Shown here: in pieces, positions 8,890-18,051 of the stretch
Layout: each line of letters begins with the position of its first letter
Numbering within the stretch: the stretch's first letter is position 1
Source: Christiangramia echinicola DSM 19838
GTDB taxonomy: Bacteria > Bacteroidota > Bacteroidia > Flavobacteriales > Flavobacteriaceae
Assembly: GCF_000423065.1 (NCBI RefSeq)
Contig: NZ_AUHG01000016.1
Location: 62,001-126,000, forward strand
Direction: 5' to 3'
Length of the DNA stretch: 64,000 nucleotides
Program-made: the position numbers and the translations under genes
The notes under the pieces: generated by a model
Databases searched by the model: none
Seen by the model: only the letters and a program-made list of their open reading frames with translations
What the model was told of the DNA's origin: nothing

Positions 8890-10632
8890 ATGAAAAATAT
8901 AAAATATATAATAACAGGATTATTGCTTTCCAGCCTATTAATATCCTGTTCCGAAGATTTTCTAGAATATGAACCAGAAGGAGTTCTTTCCAATGAGAAT
9001 GTAGCAACAGCTGAAAATGCTGAATCTCTCGTGATTGCTGCTTATGCAGGAATTGCCAATGACGATATGATAGGGCCCTTAACCCATATGTGGGTTTATG
9101 GGAGCGTTCGCTCTGATGATTCCTACAAAGGCGGAGGGGGTCGAGGTGATGTTGGTGAAGTTGATAGATATGAACAATATTATCTAACGGTTCCAGATCA
9201 GGGAGAACTGATGGCTCCTAGAACATGGACAAACTACTACAAAGCCATCTCCAGGATAAATTTTGCGCTAAAAGTAATAAATGATATTCCTGACGCGGAA
9301 TATGATTTGAAAACTACCCGGCAGGGAGAGTTGAGGTTTTTACGCGCTCATTGCCATTTTATGCTTAAAAGAATATTCAAAAAGATTCCTTATATCACTG
9401 AAGATCTTACACAAGACGAGATCGCCGATACCGGAAATGATCTTCCAAATCAGGAATTATGGAATTTGATAGCTAATGATTTTCTTTTCGCGTATAACAA
9501 TCTGCCTCAAGCTCAGGATGAGGCGGGAAGAGCTGATAGAAATGCTGCTGCCGCCTACCTAGCTAAAACAAAGCTATATCAGGCTTACGAACAGGACGAA
9601 AATAATCAGGTAGTTAGTATAAATACTTCTGCTCTTCTGGAAGTTATAGATTATGCTAATGAGGTAACCGGTAGTCTTGAACCCGATTACGCGAATAATT
9701 TTCTTATTGAAAATGAAAATGGACCTGAATCTATATGGGCTGCACAATTTTCTATTAATGATGGTACGAGAGTTGGAAGGGTAAGCTTCGTTACAGGATT
9801 AAATTCTCCTCATGGCACTGGACTTTACGGATGTTGTGGCTTCCATCTTGCCAGCCAGAATATGGTAAATTCATTTAGAACAGACGCAAATGGCTTACCA
9901 TTATTAGATTCTTTTAATGGTTCAGATATTTTAAACGATGTTCAGGAAGATGGAACGGTAGCAGTTTCTTCAGGCTTAACTGTAGATCCTAGATTAGATC
10001 ATACCGTAGGAGTACCGGGACGACCTTTTAAATACCGTAATACCGTGAATGAACAGGGAGATATGATCTATAATTTTAGTTGGGCGAGAGATCCGGGAGT
10101 TTATGGTTTCTTCGGGAATATGAAAGAGCAGCAAGCGCCAGATTGTTCTTGCTATGTGAAAGAAGGTCCGTTTGTTGGGACTTCGAGAAACGTAATTTTT
10201 ATTAGATATGCCGATGTTCTATTATTTAAAGCGGAAGCGCTTATTCAGTTAGATAGATATGATGAAGCACTACCTTTGATAAATGAAGTTAGAGAAAGGG
10301 CTGCTGCTAGTACACAGAAACCGGTTGAGGCCGGCGCTTCAGATATCTATAATGTAGGATCATATACTTCTTTTCCAAGTAAGGAATTTGCCTGGAAAGC
10401 ATTAAAGTTTGAGAGAAGACTTGAATTCGGCATGGAAGGACCACGATTCTTTGACCTGGTTAGATGGGGTGAAGCTGAAGAAACTCTAAATGCTTATCTG
10501 GATGAAGAAAAGACTAAAAGAGACTTTTTAGCTAACGCTGTATTTACCGCCGGGAGAGATGAGTATTATCCAATTCCGCAACGGGAAATTGATTTTACAG
10601 GTGGACTTTACGTTCAGAATTCTGGATATTAA
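8890..10632 (+). CDS. SusD-like surface glycan-binding lipoprotein
   Basis: Surface lipoprotein that binds glycan and closes over SusC. About 580 residues. The N-terminus MKNIKYIITG leads to a lipobox LLISC. The typical SusD start follows (SEDFLEYEPEGVL, then AYAG), with TPR-like helices and the conserved C-terminal part RYADVLLFKAEAL, INEVRERA, ERRLEFGMEGPRFFDLVRWGE and YPIPQREIDF. An in-frame ATG at 8881 would add three residues; 8890 gives the cleaner signal peptide. No SusE/SusF-like or other surface-binding lipoprotein follows; a terminator comes next. Confidence 0.95.
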   Translation: MKNIKYIITGLLLSSLLISCSEDFLEYEPEGVLSNENVATAENAESLVIAAYAGIANDDMIGPLTHMWVYGSVRSDDSYKGGGGRGDVGEVDRYEQYYLTVPDQGELMAPRTWTNYYKAISRINFALKVINDIPDAEYDLKTTRQGELRFLRAHCHFMLKRIFKKIPYITEDLTQDEIADTGNDLPNQELWNLIANDFLFAYNNLPQAQDEAGRADRNAAAAYLAKTKLYQAYEQDENNQVVSINTSALLEVIDYANEVTGSLEPDYANNFLIENENGPESIWAAQFSINDGTRVGRVSFVTGLNSPHGTGLYGCCGFHLASQNMVNSFRTDANGLPLLDSFNGSDILNDVQEDGTVAVSSGLTVDPRLDHTVGVPGRPFKYRNTVNEQGDMIYNFSWARDPGVYGFFGNMKEQQAPDCSCYVKEGPFVGTSRNVIFIRYADVLLFKAEALIQLDRYDEALPLINEVRERAAASTQKPVEAGASDIYNVGSYTSFPSKEFAWKALKFERRLEFGMEGPRFFDLVRWGEAEETLNAYLDEEKTKRDFLANAVFTAGRDEYYPIPQREIDFTGGLYVQNSGY

Positions 10633-10658
10633 TTATTATAAATTGTTTGGTTTGTCAG

Positions 10659-10689
10659 AAAAACACGGGGTTTATCCTCGTGTTTTTTA
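10659..10689 (+). terminator. Rho-independent terminator after susD
   Basis: AAAACACG and CGTGTTTT pair, extended by one G-T wobble and GG/CC, around a short loop; a T-run follows. It closes the transporter-GH32-SusC-SusD unit. The kinase starts 40 bases later and may use readthrough or its own promoter. Confidence 0.8.
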
Positions 10690-10728
10690 TTGAGAAATAC
10701 TATTCCGTTTTAAATTCGTAAACAAGAA

Positions 10729-11625
10729 ATGAAGACAAAAAAAATAAAAGCAGTATGTTTTGGAGAAATCCTTTATGATGTTTTTCCTATTACAGAAAGA
10801 ATTGGTGGGGCGCCATTAAACGTAGCGAGCAGACTAAGCAGCATGGGAATAGACACAGAGATGATAAGCAAGACTGGTGTTGATGTAAAAGGATATCAAT
10901 TGCTTAGCTACCTTAACTCAAGAAATATAGAAACTGGGAATATTTTAAAAGACGAACAATTTGATACCGGAATTGTAAATGTTAGTCTTTCTGCTAATGG
11001 TTCTGCTACTTATAAAATCAGGTATCCTTCAGCATGGGACAAGATCACACTCAAGGATGGAATGGTAGAATCTGTCTTAAAGGCCGATGTTTTTATTTTT
11101 GGAAGTTTAGTTTGCCGTGATGAAATAAGTCGAAGCACTTTGTTCAAGCTTATTCCGAAAGCTAAGTTTCGGGTGCTCGATTTTAATTTACGACCTCCAC
11201 ATTATTCAAAGGAATTAGTGATAGCATTGATGGAGCATGCAGAGTTCATAAAGTTTAATGATGACGAACTCTTTGAGATTGCAGTTTTATTAGGGTCCAA
11301 ATATAATTCCCTGGAACAAAACCTACTCTTTATGGCTGTTAAATCGAATGCAAAAACTATTTGTGTGACCAAGGGAAGGCATGGAGCAGTATTATTGCAT
11401 GATAAAAAAATGTATTATAACTCGGGTTACAAGGTAAAGGTCAAAGATACTGTTGGCGCAGGAGATTCTTTTCTAGCAACATTAATTGCTAAATTGTTGC
11501 AAGGAGAAGAACCACAAATCTCACTTGACCAGGCATGTGCAATGGGTGCATTAGTCGCTGGGGAGGAGGGAGCAAATCCAGATATTATGGAGGAGACGCT
11601 TATATCATTTATTAATCCTTCTTGA
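10729..11625 (+). CDS. PfkB-family carbohydrate kinase, probable fructokinase
   Basis: Cytoplasmic sugar kinase of the ribokinase/PfkB family, 298 residues. It carries the substrate-side motif GGAPLNVA (residues 26-33) and the ATP-side motif DTVGAGDSF with catalytic Asp246. In this setting it most likely turns imported fructose into fructose 6-phosphate. The Bacteroides fructan locus has a fructokinase in the same group of genes. It follows the SusD terminator by 40 bases and is the last gene of the locus. Confidence 0.9.
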   Translation: MKTKKIKAVCFGEILYDVFPITERIGGAPLNVASRLSSMGIDTEMISKTGVDVKGYQLLSYLNSRNIETGNILKDEQFDTGIVNVSLSANGSATYKIRYPSAWDKITLKDGMVESVLKADVFIFGSLVCRDEISRSTLFKLIPKAKFRVLDFNLRPPHYSKELVIALMEHAEFIKFNDDELFEIAVLLGSKYNSLEQNLLFMAVKSNAKTICVTKGRHGAVLLHDKKMYYNSGYKVKVKDTVGAGDSFLATLIAKLLQGEEPQISLDQACAMGALVAGEEGANPDIMEETLISFINPS

Positions 11626-11901
11626 AGAAATACAGCATTATAGGAACCTATCATTATTGGATTCGAGCAATATTATGAGAATACTTTTCTCAATTTCTGC
11701 TAGATCATATTACCCGTTTATTTTCGCTTAGATCAAAGGTTTTTCTTGATCGTTTTCTGAAAAAACCAAAGGAAAAATATGTGATCATTTTTTTCTGGTG
11801 AAGATATTTTCGAAATGTCAACTAGATACTTTATGAACTTAACTTTCTCATTTATAAAGTCTGATTCTTTATTCTTGATTTTACTAAGAAATTGCTATGA
11901 T

Positions 11902-12021
11902 TTAGTTTTTCTCTGCCTCTTTTCCCATCCAACCATACAGAATTATAGTTTTTGCTGAAATAATCAAGCTTACGCCAGCTCCATTTATTCTATGAAGATT
12001 CAAGTTGAATAATATTATCTT
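11902..12021 (-). pseudogene. Possible decayed gene remnant (C-terminal fragment)
   Basis: On the minus strand a 39-codon open stretch has plausible protein composition: a hydrophobic segment GAGVSLIISAKTIILYGW followed by a charged tail MGKEAEKN and a stop. No ATG precedes it and a stop lies directly upstream. It could be the C-terminal end of a lost membrane protein. This is weak evidence; chance is not excluded. Confidence 0.2.
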
Positions 12022-12134
12022 TTATTTGGAATTTAAATGTAAAAGTTAACAATACAACCCTAGTTCCTTTTACTTGTTCTAACATTTTGGGGTAATTCGA
12101 ATTTACCTTCTCTTTTAATTGGTAATTCTAATTA

Positions 12135-12159
12135 TTTTATAAAACATGGTTTTATAAAA
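12135..12159. repeat. Perfect 11-bp inverted repeat, 3-base spacer
   Basis: TTTTATAAAAC, ATG, GTTTTATAAAA. Each arm also contains the palindrome TTTTATAAAA, so it reads as a double dyad. It lies 260 bases upstream of the APC permease. It may be an operator or a weak hairpin; it has no G+C stem and no typical terminator shape. Confidence 0.5.
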
Positions 12160-12419
12160 AAAATAAAAACCTGCATAAACTAACTTACCGCGAGAGATCG
12201 ACAAGAGATCAAAAAAATATATTTTTTAAATTATTGCTAACCGGATTTAGGACGTTACTAGTAATTTTTAACCTATCGATTAAGACTTTTTCTTTTCCAT
12301 TCATTTTTTACCTTTTTAGCATTTCTCACCACCTTTTATAAAAACTTTAAAATTTTGAATATGAAGATATTGAGATAAAATTTTAAGTTTTGTTTAAATA
12401 GCTTAAAAATGCAGGAATT

Positions 12420-13661
12420 ATGGCTGAGGAAAAATTAAAACGATCGCTCGGGTTCTGGGATATTCTCATGTTTGGGGTAGGCGGTATAGTAGGTGCCGGG
12501 ATCTACGCCATCATTGGTCAGGCGGCCGGGCTTAGCGGCAATATGCTCTGGTTAAGTTTTGCGGTTGCCGCTATTGTAGCCTTATTAACCGGGTTATCTT
12601 ATGCCGAATTTGTAAGCCGGTTTCCCGATGCCGGGGGCAGCTTTGAATATATCAAGCAGGGAATGAATGAGAAAACGGCCCTCGTGATGGCGATTTTCAT
12701 AGCATTTACCGGAATTGTTGCCCCGGCAGCTATAGCTATAAGTTTCGCAGAATATTTAAGCAGGTTGATTCAAGTACCCAACTGGATCGCCATAATTGGG
12801 ATCATCCTGGCCATGGCAATTTTTAATATCATTGGATCCAAAATAAGTTCTCAGTTTAACAAACTGGCAACGGCAATAACATTATTGGGGCTGGCCCTGG
12901 TGATCGGTTTTTGTATTCCAGACTGGGGAACGGTAAATTACTTTGATATGGGAGATGGTGGTATAACCGGTATCTTGGCTGGCTCGGCGCTCATTTTCTT
13001 TAGTTATGTGGGCTTTGAAGACCTGGTGAAACTAGCAGAAGAGACTAAAGCCGCAAAAAGAGTGCTGCCCCGGGGAGTCCTTTTTAGTGGTATAATTGTT
13101 TTTCTGCTTTATGTGCTCATAGCGATTAGTGCTATTAGTACTTTTACCGCCAAGGAACTCTCGGAAAAGGAAGGACCTCTGGCTGCTATAATTGAATCCC
13201 AGTGGGGTGCCATAGGAGGGACCATTCTGGTGATCGTAGCGCTATTTGCCACCAGCAAAACTATCTTAAGCAATATATTAGGAACATCACGGGTATTATA
13301 TGATGTTGCCCGGGATAGTAATATTTCCTGGCTCAAGAAGTTCACCACCCTCTCTGGCTTGGGAAATAAAACACCCAACTATGCAATTATTGCGGTTGCC
13401 GTGGTAACCATTGGCTTCGGGCTTATTGGTAATCTTAAAATAGTCGCTTCAATAAGTAACATTTTTGTTTTTTGTTTATTTGGAATGGTGAATATCGCTT
13501 TACTGAGTTTCCGATACAGGAATAAAGAAGATAAAAAAGAAGGCGTGTTCAAGATCCCCTTAAATATCAATAATATTCCTATTCCTACCGTTTTTGCGTT
13601 ATTCAGTATTCTGGTGCTGTTTGGTTTCAATATTTATAACCTTATGCAGGGGTCGGCTTAG
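12420..13661 (+). CDS. APC superfamily amino acid permease
   Basis: Inner-membrane transporter of the amino acid-polyamine-organocation superfamily, 413 residues with about 11-12 hydrophobic segments. The N-terminus has the TM1 hallmark GVGGIVGAGIYAIIG, and TM6 has the typical pattern FFSYVGFEDLVKLAEE. Substrate unknown; an amino acid is the family default. The coding DNA is clearly GC-richer than the surroundings (one 60-base line near 12500 is over 60 % G+C), which suggests recent transfer or different codon selection. The next gene, an EamA transporter, has a similar composition. Confidence 0.88.
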   Translation: MAEEKLKRSLGFWDILMFGVGGIVGAGIYAIIGQAAGLSGNMLWLSFAVAAIVALLTGLSYAEFVSRFPDAGGSFEYIKQGMNEKTALVMAIFIAFTGIVAPAAIAISFAEYLSRLIQVPNWIAIIGIILAMAIFNIIGSKISSQFNKLATAITLLGLALVIGFCIPDWGTVNYFDMGDGGITGILAGSALIFFSYVGFEDLVKLAEETKAAKRVLPRGVLFSGIIVFLLYVLIAISAISTFTAKELSEKEGPLAAIIESQWGAIGGTILVIVALFATSKTILSNILGTSRVLYDVARDSNISWLKKFTTLSGLGNKTPNYAIIAVAVVTIGFGLIGNLKIVASISNIFVFCLFGMVNIALLSFRYRNKEDKKEGVFKIPLNINNIPIPTVFALFSILVLFGFNIYNLMQGSA

Positions 13662-13793
13662 AATTGTCATTTATTTAAAAGATCATTTAATACCAGAGCA
13701 AAAATTGTTTTCGATAGATTTTATTTTTTCAGACCTTTTGAATTGAGTCATTTTAAAAAACTGTTGCGAGTTTCTGGTAATTGTTTCGAAACG

Positions 13794-14675
13794 ATGAATA
13801 AACAAATACTAATATTGGTCATCGGGTTCGTGTTATTATGGAACTCGGGTTTTATTGGAGCCGAATATGGACTCCCGCATACGGGACCATTTACGCTTGT
13901 TTTCTGGAGATATTTGGTGTTGAGCCTATTAATCTTCGTTTATCTACTGGTGAGAAACAGGTTAAAATGGTTTGGCTGGAAGGTAACATCATTAAATATG
14001 CTCATTGGTTTTCTTGCTCATGGAGTCTGGCTAACTTGTGTATTATTTGCGTTAGACCGTGAGGTACCCGCAGGAATCGTGGCGCTTATTGTGGCCTTGC
14101 AACCTCTTGCGACAGGAGCACTGTCTCCGTCTGTCACCCATGAAAAGACAAACTTTTACCAGTGGATAGGTTTAGTACTGGGCTTTATCGGGGTAGTATT
14201 GAGTGTAGGTTTTAGGATCGATTTCAGGAGTTCCAGTTCGCTCTTTGGATATATTATTCCCTTATTTTCTGTAATGGGCATTACGGTTGCGACTTTGATT
14301 CAGCGTAAAATGGAATTGAATGCGAGTTCCCAAAAGCTACCTATAGCGCAAAGCCTGTTTTATCAGGGTATCGCGACGATGCTGGCCCTGGCTTTCCCGG
14401 CCATCTTTATTGAGAATTTACAAACCGAATGGGTACCCGAATTTTTTTACGCCATGAGTTGGTTGATCCTGGCAGTTTCATTGGGAGCATATATATTGAT
14501 GTGGAAACTAATAGAACGTCTGGATACCACCAAGGTAGCCAGTTTGTTTTATCTGGGTCCCCCCGTAACCATGTTTATGGCCTGGATAGCTTTTGGAGAT
14601 CAAATTAAAACCATGGATCTTGTGGGGATGGGGGTGGTCTCCATTGGTGTATTCCTCACCCAGTTCAGGAAATAA
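13794..14675 (+). CDS. EamA/DMT superfamily transporter
   Basis: Inner-membrane protein of about 293 residues with ten predicted membrane segments in two EamA halves. Marks: LLWNSGFIGAEYGLPHTGPFT in the first half, and LVALQPLATGALS and FYLGPPVTMFMAWIAFGDQ at the equivalent sites. Members export amino acids or other small metabolites; the substrate here is unknown. I chose ATG 13794 because the residues encoded from the TTG at 13743 do not resemble the family and the first membrane segment begins right after ATG. It lies 132 bases after the APC permease. Confidence 0.88.
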   Translation: MNKQILILVIGFVLLWNSGFIGAEYGLPHTGPFTLVFWRYLVLSLLIFVYLLVRNRLKWFGWKVTSLNMLIGFLAHGVWLTCVLFALDREVPAGIVALIVALQPLATGALSPSVTHEKTNFYQWIGLVLGFIGVVLSVGFRIDFRSSSSLFGYIIPLFSVMGITVATLIQRKMELNASSQKLPIAQSLFYQGIATMLALAFPAIFIENLQTEWVPEFFYAMSWLILAVSLGAYILMWKLIERLDTTKVASLFYLGPPVTMFMAWIAFGDQIKTMDLVGMGVVSIGVFLTQFRK

Positions 14676-14844
14676 AAATTGAAAAGGACTTCCCTGATTT
14701 AATTTTGTACCGGCGAATATATACTGAATTGATAATTGAAGTTATTGATATATTTAATATTTCATGCCCGCAATTTTAAATGCGAAGTGTTCATTGATAT
14801 TATGCGGGATAATCTGCTTACTTTTTTTAGGAACGGGCAAAAAA

Positions 14845-14871
14845 AAACCACCAACAAAAGTTAGTGGTTTT
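14845..14871. terminator. Bidirectional terminator
   Basis: AAACCACCAAC, AAAA loop, GTTAGTGGTTT: ten pairs with one A/C mismatch, flanked by an A-run on the left and T-rich sequence on the right. It sits between the plus-strand EamA gene and the minus-strand histidine kinase and can serve both. The rest of the 390-base gap (14676-15066) shows nothing I can name. Confidence 0.7.
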
Positions 14872-15066
14872 ATGCCTTAAAGACTAGAGAAGTTCCGGCT
14901 ATTGAAACCCCGATAATTTATTACAACCCTACTTATAATAAACTATCTGAAAGCAATTTTCATGTTGAAAATAACCGTCACTTGCTCTAATTTTTCATAA
15001 ATGTAAATGTTAAGTTAGAATGATAAAGTGTCATTTAGTAAACGTATGGATTTTGAAAGTAAACGT

Positions 15067-18051
15067 TTAAATGGCGAGTTGCACAATTATAGTCGTGCCT
15101 TTATTCTTGCGAGAGTTTATCTGGATCGTCTTTTCTACGTCGTAACCCAGTAGAGCCAGGCGTTCTTTGACCAGGCTTACACCTTTAGATTCGTGGAGTT
15201 TATGGGTATGGTTATTAGAAATTCCAACCCCGTTATCTTCAATTTTGCATTGTAATAAATTTGGTGATAATTGCCTGAAAGAGATTTCTAAAACCGGAGT
15301 GGAAACACTGGCAGGAAACGCATGCACAAAAACATTTTCTACAAAGGTCTGTAAGATCATCGTGGGAACTTCCACGTCATAAGTGTCGATCGTGGGATCT
15401 ATATTAAAGCTCACCTTTATCGTATAGTTGTACCTAGTATTTTCAACCCGGATATAGGATCGTAAATATTCAATTTCCTCTTCCAGTAGAATTTTAGGTT
15501 TTGTGCAGTGATCCAGGTTCAACCTGATGAGTTTTGCGAAATCACCCAGAAAAATGCTTGCATTATCTATATCACTGTCTACGATATAATTTTGAATGGA
15601 ATTCATAGCATTGAATATGAAATGCGGATTCATTTGCGCCAGTAAGGCTTCCATCTTGGTTTCTTCAAATCGCTTCTGGATAATTCTCTTTTGTGATTCA
15701 AATTTTTTGTGCTGCCGTATCTGGTATTTATAAATAATAAATACTAATAGCAAGAGGAAGATGATGATCATCAGTATAAACCACCAGGATTTCCAGAATG
15801 GGGGATTAATAGATAGTTTGGTTAGTGATTGTGTATAATACATACCTGTGCTGCCATCTAACACTCTTAAAGTGACTTCGTAATCATTCGATGGTAGGAA
15901 TGGCAGGAATATTTCTGGTTTAGAAGAAGGGAGACTCCAGTCTGCATTCGGGTTTAACCTATATTGATACTTTAATTTTTTAGGATAAGGATGTGCAGTG
16001 GTACTAAATTCGAGCAACACTGTATTTTGATCATAGGCCAGGTTTATTTTCTCCTTTCCAGGGATCTGCTTCAAAGGGAGTTCATTATTATTTATATAAA
16101 TTCCCTCAAGTTTAACCTGGTCTACCAGGGTCTTAGGATCGATGACCGCATCAAGATCAATGTTATAATATCCGCCATTTGTCCCCAGAAACAGCCTGTT
16201 TTCTTTAACCACGGTACTCAAAAAGGGTTGCTTTAGCCCTTGTTCCGAATCGAGCAGGATTTGCCGCCTATCTTTGAAAATCGTCAATCCTTTTTCAGTC
16301 CCTATTAAAAGATGATCTTTATATTCTTTTAAAAACGAAATAGTATTCCCGGGGATTTTAGCGCGTGGAATTTTTTGTAAGATGTCAAATTGATCTTCAT
16401 CATTTACGATGAATATATCACCAAACTCATTAGAAATAGCCATATCTCTTCCTAAAGGGGTAATATGTCTTAATTTTGATTCTCTCCAAATGCCCTCATC
16501 CAGATAAGACCTGAATTTGCCTTCTTCCCAACTGTAGAGTCCGGAAAAGACGGAAAGAAAATAGGTTTTAGGACCACGTCCTAAGCTGTTCACAACCAGG
16601 GTAGGTGTTTGTGGAGCCTCCTGCTCATAATACTCAAATTGAAAAGTATCCAGATCACTATAAATTCTTATTCCGCCGTAAGGATGAGTCTCAATAAGAT
16701 CACCGTTTTTAGTAAAATTGATTTCTTCGGAATGTAGCGGGATATATCGTTCAAGTTCTCCGGAATTTTCTATAACATAGATACCAATATTTGTATTTAG
16801 CCAGTATTTTTTTTCAGAAACCTTTATGTCATAAAACATGATCTCTTCAGCCCTGGTCGTATAGTCTAATTCATAAAAAGAGTCTTCATATTTTGGTAAG
16901 GGTATTTTGGTTGTTCTAACATATTCCTGTTGCCATTGTTTTAGTTGATTCAGACTGATCTTTTGTTCATTTTTGGCTTGTTTTAGAAGAAGTCCGTCAT
17001 TTAATAGAATGGCAGAGGTATTTTTTGTTTCTGCGAATCCGAGGACATCGTTCCCGGATATTTCATTGAATTTTACCTGGGGATCTAAATTGATCTCAAA
17101 TAATCCGGCCTCAAGGCTACCTATATATAATCTCTCAAAATTCTCATCATAAGCCACGGAAATTATATTCTTACTGGGAATATTGAAATCTGAAGCTCTC
17201 GAAATTAATTCATTATTCTTAATTTCATAGATGCCGCCATTGGTATCATAGATTCCCCATGCCGCAGCATAGATCATATTATTAACGGTTTTTACATGGT
17301 CCCAGATAATCGATCTACCCAATTTGTTAGTGATAATAGAATCGTCGCTATTAACATAATCAGCGAGTAGATTTTTGGTGTAAAAACCTTTATTACTGCT
17401 GTAGATACTATCATTATCTACGAATACAGAATAGATGAATTTATGATCATTCACTTTTTCTAAAATGAACTGATCCTTCTTAAAGCTGATTTTATAAATA
17501 CCAGTTCTATAGGTTGATATATACAAAAGCTCCTGAAATTCGAAAAAACCTGTCACCCTGAAAAGTTCATCCTGAGTAAGTGCTTTTGGAGAATATATTT
17601 CCAAGGAATTTATATTGATTACTGAAACTCCATCACTGGTACCTACGAACATATGATCTTTAAAGGAGAAAAGTTTAGTGACTTCGTTGTGAATCAATCC
17701 GTCTGCTTCCGAGATCACTTTAAAATTTCTTCCATCATAAATGCTGACTCCGCCACCGTAGCTTCCAAACCAAATATGATTATTATGATCTTCAGCAATG
17801 GCCCAACAGCTGTTCATTGCCAGGCCGTCCTCTTCAAAAAAACTTTTTAGGAGATCATTTTCCTTTTTTACGACACCATTATCAGTCCCTATCCACAAAG
17901 TATTATTACTGTCCACCAGGAGAGATCGCACCGTGTTATTGGGCAGCTCATTAGCTGAAGTATAGTTTTTACCCGGAAAATTCTGAGCAAAGGCTAAGTT
18001 GAACCAAAAAAATAAGAGGAGTAAAGGTTTATTGATTCTGTAGAATGGCAT
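15067..18051 (-). CDS. Two-component-regulator-propeller sensor histidine kinase, LytS type
   Basis: Membrane sensor kinase of 994 residues. Signal peptide (ends FAQ near residue 23), then a long periplasmic region of repeated propeller blades (SLLVDSNNTLWIGTDNGVV, AEDHNNHIWFGSYGGGV and later copies) probably forming two seven-bladed beta-propellers, a Y_Y_Y-like domain (about 690-760), one membrane segment (about 770-790), and a cytoplasmic His_kinase domain with MNPHFIFNAMNSIQ, phospho-His near 810. The ATPase part ends with DNGVG. This sensor layout matches HTCS proteins but lacks the receiver and HTH, which are supplied by the next gene. It overlaps the LytTR regulator by 23 bases. Ligand unknown. 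Confidence 0.92.
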   Translation of the reverse strand: MPFYRINKPLLLLFFWFNLAFAQNFPGKNYTSANELPNNTVRSLLVDSNNTLWIGTDNGVVKKENDLLKSFFEEDGLAMNSCWAIAEDHNNHIWFGSYGGGVSIYDGRNFKVISEADGLIHNEVTKLFSFKDHMFVGTSDGVSVININSLEIYSPKALTQDELFRVTGFFEFQELLYISTYRTGIYKISFKKDQFILEKVNDHKFIYSVFVDNDSIYSSNKGFYTKNLLADYVNSDDSIITNKLGRSIIWDHVKTVNNMIYAAAWGIYDTNGGIYEIKNNELISRASDFNIPSKNIISVAYDENFERLYIGSLEAGLFEINLDPQVKFNEISGNDVLGFAETKNTSAILLNDGLLLKQAKNEQKISLNQLKQWQQEYVRTTKIPLPKYEDSFYELDYTTRAEEIMFYDIKVSEKKYWLNTNIGIYVIENSGELERYIPLHSEEINFTKNGDLIETHPYGGIRIYSDLDTFQFEYYEQEAPQTPTLVVNSLGRGPKTYFLSVFSGLYSWEEGKFRSYLDEGIWRESKLRHITPLGRDMAISNEFGDIFIVNDEDQFDILQKIPRAKIPGNTISFLKEYKDHLLIGTEKGLTIFKDRRQILLDSEQGLKQPFLSTVVKENRLFLGTNGGYYNIDLDAVIDPKTLVDQVKLEGIYINNNELPLKQIPGKEKINLAYDQNTVLLEFSTTAHPYPKKLKYQYRLNPNADWSLPSSKPEIFLPFLPSNDYEVTLRVLDGSTGMYYTQSLTKLSINPPFWKSWWFILMIIIFLLLLVFIIYKYQIRQHKKFESQKRIIQKRFEETKMEALLAQMNPHFIFNAMNSIQNYIVDSDIDNASIFLGDFAKLIRLNLDHCTKPKILLEEEIEYLRSYIRVENTRYNYTIKVSFNIDPTIDTYDVEVPTMILQTFVENVFVHAFPASVSTPVLEISFRQLSPNLLQCKIEDNGVGISNNHTHKLHESKGVSLVKERLALLGYDVEKTIQINSRKNKGTTIIVQLAI

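Larger units (their letters stand above)
11626..12419. other. Gene-free AT-rich stretch, about 0.8 kb
   Basis: No ORF here looks like a gene on either strand. It holds a possible coding remnant (11902-12021, minus), a pair of GGTAATTC direct repeats 30 bases apart (12091 and 12121, the first within a near-palindrome to 12107), and a perfect 11-bp inverted repeat (12135-12159). It separates the fructan locus from a GC-richer transporter pair and could be a degraded junction plus the promoter region of the permease. Confidence 0.6.

Noticed and set aside
11755..11830. Short minus-strand ORF starting MITYFSFGFFRKR
   Set aside because: Only 27 codons with no supporting context; kept only as part of the general note on this gene-free stretch.
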